From: Psoroptes ovis
Lineage: Eukaryota > Arthropoda > Arachnida > Sarcoptiformes > Psoroptidae
Assembly (NCBI GenBank): GCA_002943765.1
Contig: PQWQ01000011.1
Span: forward strand, 1,488,001-1,552,000
Direction: 5' to 3'
Length of the DNA: 64,000 nucleotides
Below are positions 1 through 13,659 of the stretch, piece after piece. The first letter of the stretch is position 1; each line of letters starts with the position of its first letter. The notes below the pieces were generated by a model. That model was not told the DNA's origin and ran no database searches. It saw only the letters and a program-made list of their open reading frames with translations. A program made the position numbers and the translations under genes.

Positions 1-3000
1 AATCAATGGTTTATCATTGTTATTTGAATTCATCGATTTCATCGATGTTGCATTTGTTATTGTTGTTGTATCAACTTCGGACGATGTAGAATATGGTTCA
101 AGCATAATGATTTGTTTCCCATTATCAATGGTGCAATCATTATTTTCATTATCATTGTTTGCTGCCAAAATTTCATTCGTTCTCATCACAACATCATCAC
201 CATTCGCTACGTTCGTATCATTTTTATTACGATCGGCCATAATTTCTTTGTTGTTGCTATCATTTTCACTTAAATCAGTGATCATTGCAGTAATTATTTG
301 TCCATCAGCACTGGTTATACTTGATTTTCTTGATTGATATCGCTGCCGAGGCATTTCATGTGTATTACTTCGATGATGATGATAATAATGACGATTATGA
401 TGATAATGATGATGACTACGGCGATGATGATGAGCGATTGGCATGTTGAATACTAATGAACGATGTCCACCGCACATGACTGTTTCACGAGTATTTTTTT
501 CTGGTTTCAACAATGCGATGTAAATCTTATATTTCAAAAAACAAAAATTTGCAAATTTAATTATTAAAAAAGATTTCTGGGATCTAAATTTCTATATACC
601 TTTGGGACAAACAGGCAACATAATTGTACGGCTCCAGATACACTCAGCAGCGATGATAATGTAATTGCTCGTAATGGTGTTGTTGTCGAAAGCATCACAT
701 ATAATGGAAGGAATGCAAACCATACAACACATGTTGTATAATTAGTAAATGTAATATATCTTGCTTCATTAAAACCTTCCGGACATTTTCGTGTTTTAAA
801 TGCATAAACAGTACAAAAACAAATCAATATGAATGGATAAATCAAACTAATCAAATAGATATGATGATCAGAACCACTACAAATTAGTAAGGCTATTTCA
901 CGATTAAAATATACTAATTTTATATCAGGTGGCATATGAAAAAACCAAAATATATTGATCAATAATTGTACTGATATTAATAAAAATGTTATCACTAATT
1001 GTGATCGTGGTGAAGTGAATTTTGGCCGTTGACAACTTCGATGTGTAAAAATTCTTGCAATACGATTTGTTTTCGTTACAATTGCTGCATAACAAACTGT
1101 ATAACAAAAACCTAGGAAAAATCTAGTCAATCCACATGTTAGTGGTGTCGGTTTGGCCAATATTATAAATGTAACAGCAAATGATAAAAATATGCCGGCC
1201 AAATGAAGATTACTTAATTCACGACCACTTGCTTTGATGATCGGTGTTTCAGCATAATAATAAAATACAATCCATGTTCCAATAGTGGCCAACATGCCAA
1301 CAATAGCAAATATTATCGATGAAATGGTCCACCATTCTGTCCAACTAAGATATACGGTTGGCATTGAATGACATTTAGTTTTGTTCACATCAGGCAATGT
1401 ACCAAGCGGACATTCTTCACAATGAAATTCATCCAATAAATATTGATATTGTGAACAATTCGTACACAGCCAACAACATGTATCGCCTTCCAATTGAAGT
1501 TTTGCTTGCCCTACTGCACAAGGTTCCGAACAAAATGATTTTGGAAATTTTTTCACACCATGCTTGAATTGTAGCAGGTCCATTTCTAGCTTCAATCGCG
1601 CTTTATTATCATTTTCACTTACTAAAATTAAATGGTTAAAATTATCAAAAAAATAAAATTGAAAAAAAAATCATTAAAACTTACTCATATAATTGCCTAC
1701 TGGCCTCCATTGATATAAACCATCTGAAAGACGTTGAAAATTAACAATCGTATAGCGTGGAGGTGCATCACCATTATTTTGAAAACGAAATAGTCGTCCA
1801 CTTTCATCTGTAAATGGATTAATAGTAATGAAATGAAAAAAATTAAATGAAAAAGTTTCCAATGATTGATTATATAAATAATAATAATAATCATGTATTC
1901 AAACCAACAACATTCACTCACCTCGAAATTGTACTTTTTTCAACTGTTCAATGATATATTGTCCATTTGTGATAACTTCTCTCATTTCATCACATAATCC
2001 TGCTGTACCATTGCAAACATTTTGATGAATTTTATTCAATGTCATTGCAAATGAATAGAATGCATCACGAACAAAATGTAATGATGGTGATTGCTGTAAA
2101 TGTTGTTGTTGTTGTTGTTGATGATGATTTTCTTCAGAATTCAATCTCAATGATTGATTACAAAATACCATTTCAGGCTGTTCTTTTGATTCGGAATCCG
2201 AAGTCGTTGAATCACCATCACTATTATTTAAATTTTCCATTAATTCATCTGTCATTAATTTACATTTAAAATGTTTTTCCCAAAATTCTTTAAACCATGG
2301 ATTTAGACGATTTCGTTCAGGTGGATAATCAGGACGTAACGATAGAAAATAATCGGCAAAACCACCAAGAGGATAATGTAATGGTGTCACTGATATTGTT
2401 CCTTCAACAACTGGCTCGAGCCCATTAACAACAAAATCACGACAACACCATGCATCCGATGCAATCCATATGAAACGATCTAATCGGCCACCATTTTTAA
2501 TTAAACGTCTTTTAGCTGCTTTCATTATTTTTCGTGCAACATATGGATCAGTGTAAACAATCACAACTATTTCGGGGAAATTCGGGGGAAATATAAAATC
2601 AGAAATTTCCGAAAATAATTTAGAATTTGTCATATTTTCGAGACGATCGATGGTAAAATTATCGATTTTGATACGAAATTATCGATCAAATTGAATCGAT
2701 TAAATCGGATCGATAAAATTTTGTTCCTCTTTTTTTCCTCTGAAAATCATTTATAATTTATCATTCAAATCAATCACCAACTAACCTCTTGCATTAATTT
2801 TATGCATTAAAGTGATAATCAAATTATCATAATCAATTTGTTTAAAACGTTCAACATTGATTGCTTGTGGTGATGATAGGCATATGTTGAAACGTGATGC
2901 AGCCGCTGTCAGCAGATCATAACCATTGTTACCATATTCAGTATCCGAATATACTACCGAAACATATGTCCAATTGAATTTTCTATGGGTAAAACAAATT

Positions 3001-6000
3001 GAATGAAATCAAAATTAATCGAGCATTCATTAGTGTGGCTTAAATTATTATTTGTGGAATAATTGTAAATTGCTATCATTTAAATAATGATCATTACCAC
3101 CACATCAGAAAAAATCAGAAGAATCAATGAAATATCACATTCAAAGCATTTAAAAAAAATGAAAATTAATTGAAAAATTTTTCAGAAATCATTTCCATTC
3201 CATTTCATTTGAATTCAATAATTGAAAAACATAGTTTTTCAATTAAAAATAATGTAATTTTGCAATATGTGTGTGTGTGTGTGTGTGTGTTTATTTTTAA
3301 CCATAATTTATGAACAATATATGGAATTGAAGATTGAAAATTGGAAAAAATATTGCAGTAATTTTTAGTGATAATAAAACAATTATAATAATAGATTTCA
3401 TGCAGTGAAGTGGGAATTCTTGCAAGCAATAGCAATAATAATAATTGATTGCTAAACACCATCAACAACAATTGTGTAATAATAAAACTAAAAGCAAACG
3501 ATAACGAAAAGCAAAACAAACAAAAATTCATTTTCAATTTATCTTTGTGATTATATTGATTGAATTCATCGATTTACACAATTTATTTTTATTTTTATTG
3601 ATCTTTGTTTTATATTTTTCTTAATTTCTTAAATATAAATATGAAATTTTTCATTTTCAATTCGTTATCTTGCAAAATTCATGATAAATAATTATAATCA
3701 ATATTGATCAATTTTGAATTGATATTTTTGAATGAATAAAATATGAATAAATATCAGAGAAAATTAATTATGAATCTTAAGATTTTGGATTACAATTTCT
3801 TCCTTTTTTAATTACTTTGAAAAATAATAATTATGATGAAACTAATAATAATTATGTCTCAATTCTTTGTAAATATATCGAAGATTAGTGTTTTAAGAAC
3901 ACTTTTTAAGATTGAAAATTGGAACATCATTAATTATTACGAGAATCGTTTTGCCATTATTTTTAATTATGATGATGATATCTTCAATGATGATGATCAT
4001 GATGTATATTTCAATTAATTATCACATCTGTATACATACAGCATACAAAATGCTCAGACAATAAGGTTTTTTTTAGGGTCTAAATTAAGGAAGACCTTCT
4101 ATATAAGTGTTGAGATGATTTCCTATGAAATCATCAAGCATGAATCTAGGCAAATTATCATCATTCAATCATTGTTTTTTCTTTATCTCAATCAATCAAT
4201 CTTTTGAGAGATAGTAACCGAATTAATAATGCTTACGAAATGAATATCTACAATTATTTCACAATTAGGAAATTTCAAAAAAGATGATCTATTTTTTCTT
4301 AAGAATTAAGAAAAAAATCAATTGTGAAATGCACATAATAAATGAACAACAGCATCATAGATATTATTCTTGGGTACATTCAAACAAATAGAAAAAAATT
4401 TCCTAAGAATATCCATCAATCAAATTTCGGTTATTATTATTCTCTGTACACAACCATCTCTGATTCATTCATATATTCATTCATTTTATTTTCAATGATG
4501 AAACATATATGTTTATTCTTTCTTTGTTAATCATTATTATTAGCATTATTAGCACACCATCATATATATATAACAATAGTCCCTTAATCATATGACAATA
4601 GTCATGCAATAGTTTTTATTCGATGTGTGTTAAGAAATGAAAAATTGATAAATCGTAAATGATTTTTTTCTATTCTCGTTTTTGGAAAAACATCACCGCA
4701 ACAAAAAAGAAAATCGATTTATCCGACGGAATTCATATGAATTAATGTGTTTTTTACAAATTTCCATTGAAGAATAATAATAATAATAGACATTAAACAG
4801 TGAAAGAAAGAAAAAAATCAATTTAAATTGATTCTATATATATTTAGGTTGTCCGAAATGTTCTGGCCAATTTTTTTTTGGAGCAACTCTATTGTGATTA
4901 ACCGGGATGAACTTTTCGGACAACCTAATTAGAAAGCAACCAAGAAAAATTGGAAAAAACTAATCAACAAACAAACATTAATTTTTTTGGATCGCTCCAC
5001 ACTATAATTTAAAAATATTGATGATGCATATTGACTAACCATATTATTATATAATAATAATAATAAATGTATCCGCATTTAATCATCATTAGTTGATTGA
5101 ATTCTGATGGTGGCAATAATGCTGCTGTTGTTGCCTCACATATATTAGATTTTCCGAAAAGTTTTTGCCGATTTTCCAATTGATTTTCTATGATATAATC
5201 GACGAAAACTTTCCGGACAGCCTAATACAAACACTGATAATAATAAATAATAAACTTTTTTTTTTGATCAAAAATTTTTAAATGAAAATCGAAAATTCGA
5301 CTTTGAATTATCGTTCATTCATTATTTGTTTGGGCAATAATGATAATAATAATAATAATAATATTTCATTTGAAAATAGTAACTATATTTAAGGATCATA
5401 AATGAAAAAATATACGAAATTAAATGTTTGAATCAATTTCAAAGTAAAAAATGTGCGAAATCAATTGTGTATCGAAATAAATCAGCCCGTAGATAAATTC
5501 CATTTAATCATATTTTCTCGGGCTCAATTCGATTTTGATTATTTATTATCGTTGATCAAAGGAGACGCAAAAAAGGATAACATATTAGGCTGTCCCATAA
5601 GTTCTTGCCGTTTTTTGAATGAAAAAAAATTACAAAAAAACCTGATGAAACTTATCGGACACCCCGATATTTTCAAAGGCAACAAGAATCAATAAATGAT
5701 CATCATTATTTTTTGCTAGGTTTTAGACCTAGAAAAAAAAATAATTTTGATGATTTTTAATATTTCTCGGTTTGAATGGTCGAATAAAATGAACCAAAAA
5801 ATATCACAAAAGTGTTGTTGTCATGTTTGTTGTATGTATGTGTGGTGTTTGAAAAACTTTATAAACTATTGAAAATATTATTAGGTTGTCCGAAAAGTTT
5901 TGGCCGACCTAATAATATTTTCATCGGCAACTCTCCATGTTGATTAAACGGAATAAACTTTTCGGAAAACCTAATAATTCAATAAAATTCATTCACTCAA

Positions 6001-9000
6001 TTTGATGACAATTATTTATTTATTTTTGTTTTTTCGTTTGTTTGACAAAAAAATGAACCGAAATGTTATCTTTATCATATCAATTTGTAATTAAATGTAA
6101 ATTAAAAATAAAAGTTTTTGTTGTTGTTGAAATGCCAACCAGAAAAATGGCAAATAAAATTAAAATAATCAAAAATCGATGGATTGCACCGAATGAAAAG
6201 AACAATATTAGGTTGTCCCATAAGTTCTTGCCGTTTTTTCAGATTTTTGTCAATTTGAAAAATGGCAAGAACTTATGGGACACCCTAATGAAATAAATAA
6301 TTTTTGAAATTGTCAAACAAATATTAGACAAAGGCGAATTATCATTATTATTCAGACACACACAGAGAGTACAAAGTAAAGCTAATCGATCGAAAAATTA
6401 CATCTTTTGTTCATCATCATAATTTTAAATGATGTCCTTGCATTTGTTTGGTTTATTTCATTATTTCATTTTAATTCTTCTTTTCATTAACATTCAATTG
6501 TATTAACAATTGAATGAAAATTAATACTATTGGGTTGTCCCATAAATTCTTGCTGTTTTTTGAGTTTTTTTTTCATTCAAAAAACGGCAAAAACTTATGG
6601 GACAATCTAATATTATCAATAATTTCAAATAATATTTGCAAACATATATATAGATAGAAATGTGTACAATTGCACTTACCTTAATATATCGATAATTGCA
6701 TCAACTTGATTCGTATCCGATGGTACTGTACGAAAAAAATATTGATAAATACGTTCATCGGATAATGTTGAACTTGTCGACATATATGATACTTGTGGTA
6801 TATGAAATAAACGAAGAAAATTTGCTAATTGTAATGATACTTCGGATGATTGGCCACCAATTATTCCGATCAGTCGATCTAGTTCACCATTTTTATACAG
6901 AACTGGTGTTTGATCATTACAATGAAATTCTGGACGTAATAATCGTCGATTTGAACGGGCAACAAAACTCTATTCAATTTTAAAAAATAGAAAATAATAA
7001 ACAAATTATACAATATCAATATTAATCGAAAATGAAACCTCAAAAGAAAAGGAGCTCTGACAAATGAATGATATGAGTATGAATGAATGAATGCGATCGA
7101 TTTCATTGTAAATATTTGCATGTAAACAGTGAAAATAATAATAATAATAATGACAATGAAAATCAAATAATGAAAATGAAAAGACGAATGATTGGAAATA
7201 TTTGGAAAAGTGGAGACATGTTTGCCAATTGATAATTTGATATCGAGAAGCGAAAAGCAAAAAAAAAAAATGTTTCAAAGTCAAAATTTTGAAAATTCTG
7301 AAAATTCTGTAAATATGTGTGTGTAGCCAAATCATTATAATTGTCCCCAAAAATGTGATTTTGGTGACAAAACAAGCAATTATTTGATATTGGATATTAA
7401 TAATAAATAAATGAATGAATTGAAAATAAAAATTTGATTTATTTTCAGACACATGTCAAGAATTTTCTGCCAATTTTTGACCGAAATACGCTTATATGAC
7501 ACATTTGCTTTTTATTTTTGTTTGGCATGGTTGTATGAGGTTTTCAAATAAATATACGGGACTAGTGAAAATTGTGTAAACAATGAAAAAAATGGAAATC
7601 ATTCCGAAAATATAGTCCTTCATAGTCACAATTAATTATGATCATCTCGAAAATCATGATCAAAGTAATATGATACGAATGCAAACTCTTGAAGATAATG
7701 AAATTTTTTTCCGTCAATTTTCTTCAAGAAGAAGAAGAAAAATTAATTAATAATTATTAATTCAATTCAATTGGTTGTCCAAAAAGTTTTTGCTGATTTT
7801 CAAAGTTTTTTCAACTAGTAAATCGACAAAAACTTTTCGGACAACTTGATATTTTATAAAGATGAAAATATTTGAAATTAATAATATTATAATCAAAAAT
7901 CATAAAATTAAAATAAAAACAATACAAACTTTGATAAAATCGATAATCTGTTCCAAGGCATGATGCGGTGAATCACATGAATCGATGGCCAATGCTCCTA
8001 AACGTATGCCAGGCAATATCTGTCAAATGAAGATGATAATAATAATAATAATAATGAAAATTAATTAAACATTTTTCTGTGCTAATTTTTAATTTTGAAA
8101 AAATACAAGAATTAATGAATAAACGAAATTGATAATCGTTCGCATTTTGTTGTTTTTATATTTATTTATTGATCTATTTACTTGTATGTATGTGATAACA
8201 TAATCATCAACAAACACAAATAATTACATGTTTACATAAGAATATATAAATCAAAGACAGATTAAACATCATGGAAGAACAATGGAAATCATTGGAAATG
8301 TTGGAACAAATTCGGATTCAAATAATCAATTATTTGTTCAAAGTGTAATTCTGGAAAATTTTGAATCGTAAATCGTCGAAAACGGTGGATTTTGGGCCAA
8401 AAAATAAATAAATAAATAAAAGTTTCATTGCCAGATCATGACCATATCGCACCACCATTGTTTTACATGGTGTTTGTTTCGTGGAATTTTTTTAAATTTT
8501 TAAAATTTTTAAATTAAAAATTTTAAAATAAACAAAATAAGCGAAAAATACAAAATTTCACCTAATTCCTGGATTATTGTGGTCATTATATATGTGAAAA
8601 TGAAAATGAACACAAACAAAACAAAACTAAGCGTTTCCTATGAAATTTCAAAGCGTAATAATGATTTGATCGTTAATTTCACCAATCATTAAATATTGGA
8701 TTGTCCGAAAAGTTTTTGCCCATAATATCGTAGGGAAAAATGAGAAAATCGGCAAGAACTTATGGGACAATCTAAATAAATAGGACATTCATTTTAAAAT
8801 AATTAAAACGTTCAATTATAATTCAATCAATTAATTTAAAATGATTTAAAAATTAAATGTGACAAATAATTAAATTAATTAATTAATTTGAAATGATTTT
8901 GGTTCTGGAAACCGAAAAAAAATTCATTTAAAAAAATTGAACCAATGTAAATTGACAATTTGCCTGTGAGGAATATTTTAAAAATATTAGATTGTCCGAA

Positions 9001-11971
9001 AAGTTCTGGCCAATTTTCATTCGAAAACTCTATTGTGATTAAGCGGAATGAACTTTTCGGACAGCCTATTCAAGAAATGTTAAATAAATCTGAAAATATT
9101 AAATTCAAATTTTGATTTTCTCTCTTTCGATTTTAAAAATGAATTTAATTGTAAAAATAGCGAAGAGGAAAAATGAATTTTAAAAGATGATATAAATAAA
9201 TAAATGAACGAATATAATTTGTTTAATGTTTATATTTATATTTGTAATTATTAATTGGAGTATTGAAATGTTTTATATCAATAAATGATTGAATCAATGA
9301 ATGAATGAATGAATGGATTTGTTTATTTATTCATTTTTCATTTATTTTTCACAATAAAATTTTGAAAATTTTCAATGGTTTTATACTTTATTCGTCGATT
9401 TGAAATCGATCAATCGATTGATTCATCAATTTTCTATATAAATTCAAATCAAATGAAAATGATGAGGATGCCTGGTTTTATTTATTGAATGAAAAAAAAA
9501 ATTTGTTTAATTTTATTCTTCACTTAGTCAGTGTTTAAATGAGGAAAATCAATAGAAATTGTAACAAAATTTGCTCTGAATTTCTGAATAATTTATTTCT
9601 TCAATCAATGAATTATTCAAGTATTTTTCAGTCTAAGAAAAAAAATAGTCTATACCATAAGACTTTGATTTGAATTCTCAATTCTTATATCCTTAATTTA
9701 CAATTTTGAAAAAAAATGATTTTTAATTTTCATTTATTTTTTTTGAAATAATTAATTATGTTCATGTCCGATTTGAATTGATGATTTCAATCTTAATTTT
9801 CAAGAATGATGATCAAGAAGATCTTAAATTTCAAAGTTGATGATGGATTAATATTTGGAAAAATAATATTCTTGGAAAAATATTCTTTGATTATTATCAT
9901 CATCATCATTATTTACCAGTGTGATTGGCATTTTTCATTTTTTGAATGAGGTCAAACAAAATCAAACAGAAATGGACCAGAATATTGTGGAATAATAAAA
10001 ATCAAAAATAGACAAATACACACACACACACAGATACATGAGGCAATTTATCATGATCATTGAATGATGATGATGATGATGCTGAAATAATTCATTTCAT
10101 ATGATTCCATGAATTTTCATTGTTTCGTTTGCTTTGATTTGATCTTTTTCCTTGAACTGAATTCTTGATGATTTTCACACATCAAAATTTAGGGAATTTT
10201 CTTCCGAAATATTAAGGCTTTTTGAAGGTCTAAAAATTATTGACTATTTCTGATTTGATTCCGAATATCGACAAGAGTAAATATGACAATAAAAAATTTG
10301 ACAACATTTTACGAATCTCAATTTCTTGTTGTATTTGTAAATATTTATGATTTATGGTTATTTTGTATTTTTATGACTAGAAATTGATTGAAAATTATTT
10401 TCGAATGATGATAATAAAATTTGATTGGTTGAAAAAAGGGTTTTTGCCTCTGAAAACTTTGATTTAATTTTGATTTTTCCAAAAAATTCAAAAAACTTTG
10501 GACAAATGATGATCGAAAATTAGTTTTATTTAAGCACAATTGCACCCATTTTGAATAGTTTTAAAAGGCGAAAAAAAAAGTTTTGTTTTAGTTTTATCAT
10601 TGAAATATTAATTACATTCAACTTTCTTCAATTAATTCTTTGATACGAAAGAATTTGATTTCAAAAGAAAAATTTTTTCGGCCGATTTTTCAATAGAATT
10701 TTAAACAAAGACCTTGAATTTTTTTTTTGTTCTCTTCGCTAATTATTCCGTTTTGTAAACTTATTATACTTATTATCATTATTATTACGATAATCATTAT
10801 TTGGCATATTTATGTAAATTAATTTAATGATGGAAATTAGAAGAGAATTTTTATTTTTTTAATGCTCATTTAAAGTGAAAGCATTTTCCATAAGCAATTT
10901 ATGCAAGCGATTAACAATGAATAACGGTAGCGACGATAACAACGATGATAGCATCGTTGCCGGGATGCATTTAGAATAAATGTGCCCGAGAAAACTATTA
11001 AATTTTCGGCAGTTTTTCTATGAAAATCATCTATTGTTCATTCATTTACATGAATATTTATGGCTATAGTTAATGGTGCCGCATAATAATGATTTGATGT
11101 GAGTTATGGTTATTGTTTATTCAATGTTTTTTTCCCCTGTTGTTTCTTTTTCGTGTTTGTCATTTGTCGATTTGTATGATTGTAAACAACACACATATAT
11201 GAATGAATTGTAATGTAATGATTGATTAATAATGATTACTTTATGATTAAAAAATGTTTAATTAAAATTAAATTGTTCCTTGATTTTTCAAATAGTTTTT
11301 GAATTATTTCAATTTGAAACTTACGTTCGGATCATTGTTGATACGATCTAAAACATAAATCATTGCCTCCAGTTGTTGGATGCCTTCAGTCTTTTGAATT
11401 GATTGATTAGACATTGAAATTTCTCAATAATTTTTATTACCTGTAACGATCCACATGAATAATTCGTCACATCATGTTGATGTATTGGAAATACAGCACC
11501 CAACATTATATCGCCTGGATATTCAGCCATTTTATTCGAATGTGATCTAAGACTTATTTCTTGTTGATCATGTCGATGCTCAGTGATTTTCGTGTCGAAA
11601 TTAATTGTTGTTTTCAATAATAATGATGGCATTGTTACCGGTGTAGTCGATGTCGTCGCTAATAGCTCATGGTAATCATGAATTGTTTCCAATATTTTCG
11701 GATGAATTGAATACGGTTCTTGTTGTTGTTGTTGGTAATGTTGTTGCTGGTGTTGATGTTGATGTTGTAATGGCATATTTTTCAATGTTTCAATCATCAT
11801 CATTGAATTTGTTGTTGTTGTTGTTGTCGAATTATTATGATCATAATTATTATGATTATGATCACCAATCATTGAAAATGTTGATGATATTAACATTGTT
11901 ATGATTAAAAGCAGAATCATGAACATAAACATAAACATCATCATCATCATCATGATTATGAATATTATCAA
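1..11971 (-). CDS. Metabotropic glutamate receptor-family class C GPCR (mXR/mangetout-like), 3' end off the left edge
   Basis: Class C receptor of the plasma membrane. Coding exons in transcript order: 11971-11441, 11390-11325, 8019-7930, 6969-6680, 2982-2786, 2566-1922, 1807-1685, 1621-600, 525-1. All junctions are GT/AG and keep frame, giving at least 1163 residues. Residues 1-35 form a Met-rich signal peptide. A low-complexity stretch follows, then the ligand domain (about 150-645), the Cys-rich domain (about 678-731, CCWLC motif) and seven helices (about 745-985). The third intracellular loop shows KTRKCPEGFNEAR, diagnostic of mGluRs, and the last helix leads into LLKPEKNTRETV. The tail is His/Asn-rich and still open at base 1. 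Ligand residues aligned to mGluR1: S165=S271, T188=T294, D208=D314, Y236=Y342 and D318=D429 are kept. R78 is Gln183 and K409 is Arg587. The side-chain carboxylate contact is therefore altered, as described for insect mXR. Family assignment is secure; the mXR subtype is inferred. Confidence 0.93.
3268..3291. repeat. GT dinucleotide microsatellite
   Basis: About 12 GT units without interruption, in a receptor intron. Confidence 0.9.
4844..4928 (-). mobile_element. Mariner-like foldback element, class C
   Basis: Ends TTAGGTTGTCC and GGACAACCTAAT, flanked by TA-rich DNA. Class C interior (GCAACTCTATTGTGATTAA) in reverse orientation, where forward is taken as GTTCATTCCGCTTAAT first. Confidence 0.9.
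5145..5226 (+). mobile_element. Mariner-like foldback element, class B
   Basis: Starts TTAGATTTTCC and ends GGACAGCCTAAT. Interior AATTGATTTTCTATGATATA is the class B core; arms pair through GCCGATTTTC-like sequence. Confidence 0.9.
5585..5668. mobile_element. Foldback element, class A, degraded right end
   Basis: Left end TTAGGCTGTCCCATAAG; the right end is worn to TTATCGGACACCCC. Interior is the A-rich class A loop (GAATGAAAAAAAATT). Confidence 0.8.
5881..5975 (-). mobile_element. Foldback element, class C, with internal 10-bp insertion
   Basis: Ends TTAGGTTGTCC and GGAAAACCTAAT. About 10 bp longer than its class because CCTAATAATA interrupts the conserved GGCCGATTTTCAT segment (see findings). 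Confidence 0.88.
6208..6289. mobile_element. Foldback element, class A
   Basis: TTAGGTTGTCCCATAAG left and CTTATGGGACACCCTAAT right; arms of about 28 bp are almost perfect inverted copies. Confidence 0.9.
6530..6611. mobile_element. Foldback element, class A
   Basis: TTGGGTTGTCCCATAAATTC left and CTTATGGGACAATCTAA right, flanked by TA on both sides. Confidence 0.9.
7770..7850 (+). mobile_element. Foldback element, class D
   Basis: Interior CAAAGTTTTTTCAACTAGTA is shared only with the copy at 53559, defining a separate small class. Ends ATTGGTTGTCC and GGACAACTTGAT. Confidence 0.85.
8696..8776 (-). mobile_element. Foldback element, class B2, mosaic ends
   Basis: Left end GATTGTCCGAAAAG, right end CTTATGGGACAATC: the two termini belong to different classes. 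Interior ATATCGTAGGGAAAAATGAG is the B2 core. Confidence 0.88.
8987..9069 (-). mobile_element. Foldback element, class C
   Basis: TTAGATTGTCCGAAAAG left, GGACAGCCTAT right, interior AAAACTCTATTGTGATTAAG. Confidence 0.9.
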
Positions 11972-13131
11972 TATTTTAATTTTAATACGAATATTTTCAA
12001 ATTTAAATTATTCATAATCATCAATGTGATTATGATTATCATTTTTCATTGCCATTATTCTATTATGATGATTTTATCGTTGAATTTTATCACATTTTTT
12101 GTTATCAAATTTTCAAAATCACTTTCGATAATGATCAATAAAAAATATATGGACTGATACTGATATACTGATACTGATTAAAAACTTTTCGATTTTTATA
12201 ATGGATATTTTTTGTCAATTCTTTGATCATGGTCAATGGTTCAATATAGAAATGATCGAACCAAGGAGAAAATCAAATTCACCGGAAAATAACGAAAAAT
12301 CCAAAATATTGATTCCAAAGAAATCAAAGCTTATTGATATTAAATAAAGAAAAAAATGTATTGAAACCTTTCAAATCATTTCAAATCATTTTGGAAATGT
12401 TGACAAATAATTCAAATAATTGAATGTATAATTCAATGCAAAATTCAATGCTTATTAAGCAAACACATACACACACACAAACGTTGAGAGCAAACAAACG
12501 AATATTAATTATGAATATGATTAAAGCACTAAACAATTGATGATGAATCAAGGTATAAACCATGGAAATTCAAGTCGTATGACACATGTTTTAATTAATT
12601 GTTGATTGAATTCATTTTTGAATGAAATTTGAATGCAATTTGAATGAAGTTGGACAAGGTTAACCTAATCCAACACACACACTTAAAAACACTCGGAGAA
12701 AATACTTCAAAACATTCACAAATGATTCACATTGTTGTTGGATCGATTTCAGATTTCAGAAATCAACAGCAGAAACAAACAAACATAATTCATTTATCAC
12801 AACTGAAACACAGATAACCAAAAGACGATAAAATCAATGCAAATCAATTTTAAAATCAAATCGATTTTATATATTGTTTGGCGCCGTTTACTGTTGATAT
12901 TCAATAATAATTATCACTTTGTCAAATTTTTATTGAAATTATTGTTGAAATGAATGAATGAAATATTGAAATTGATGATGCTACCACTTGCAAAACGATT
13001 CAAATAATGGTATAATATTTAATGTAGTATATTTCAATTTTATGTCGATGATCAGTGAAAAAACAAACCATTTAACGCATATGTTTTTGATATGATATAA
13101 AATTTCATGTTTCATGTTCATCTAATTATAT

Positions 13132-13212
13132 TTAGATTGTCCAAAAAGTTTTTGCCGATTATATCGTAGAAAATCATTGGAAAATCGACAAAAACTTTTC
13201 GGACAATCTAAT
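13132..13212 (-). mobile_element. Foldback element, class B
   Basis: TTAGATTGTCCAAAAAG left, GGACAATCTAAT right, interior ATATCGTAGAAAATCATTGG (reverse of class B core). Confidence 0.9.
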
Positions 13213-13577
13213 TATATGTTCTCTCGTTTGTCTTTTATTCAATATTCACATTTGATTGTAACTTGAATCGATTCAAAATTATTATTATATAGTTTGATTT
13301 GGATTCTGTGCATTTTGTATCGAAAGTGAAAAATGATTCATTGATTCTTCAAAGTTGCGTCACATATTTCTTCAAAAAAATATTCTTCAAATATGATTTC
13401 GTCTATATTTTCCCTGCTGTTGCTGTATGGATGAAAATATTCTCTCCATAAGAAGAAACATCAAATTTTTTTAAAAATTTTCATCATTCGTTTCTTTCAT
13501 CAATTTTCAATGCATCAATGTATCAAAATTGAAAAAATATTGATTTCTATATTGATTTCTATATTGAACATTTCTGT

Positions 13578-13659
13578 CAAGCTGTCCGAAAAGTTCATTC
13601 GGCTTAATCGCAATAGAGTTGCCGATGAAAATCGGCTAGAACTTTTCGGACAACCTCAA
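13578..13659 (+). mobile_element. Foldback element, class C
   Basis: TCAAGCTGTCCGAAAAG left, GGACAACCTCAAT right; interior TTCGGCTTAATCGCAATAG. Confidence 0.87.

Larger units (their letters stand above)
2983..6679. other. Intron of the receptor gene loaded with foldback elements
   Basis: This 3.7-kb intron separates the exon ending in DIIDIL-type sequence from the exon beginning KFNWTYVS. It contains a GT microsatellite near 3268-3291, several ATT/ATG runs and six foldback elements between 4844 and 6611. I see no coding sequence in it on either strand. Confidence 0.7.
8020..11324. other. Intron of the receptor gene
   Basis: This 3.3-kb intron lies between the exon ending in NNDPN and the exon starting ILPGIRLG. 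It is very AT-rich, contains two foldback elements (8696-8776 and 8987-9069) and short AAT/ATG/AC runs. Nothing in it reads as a gene. Confidence 0.65.
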
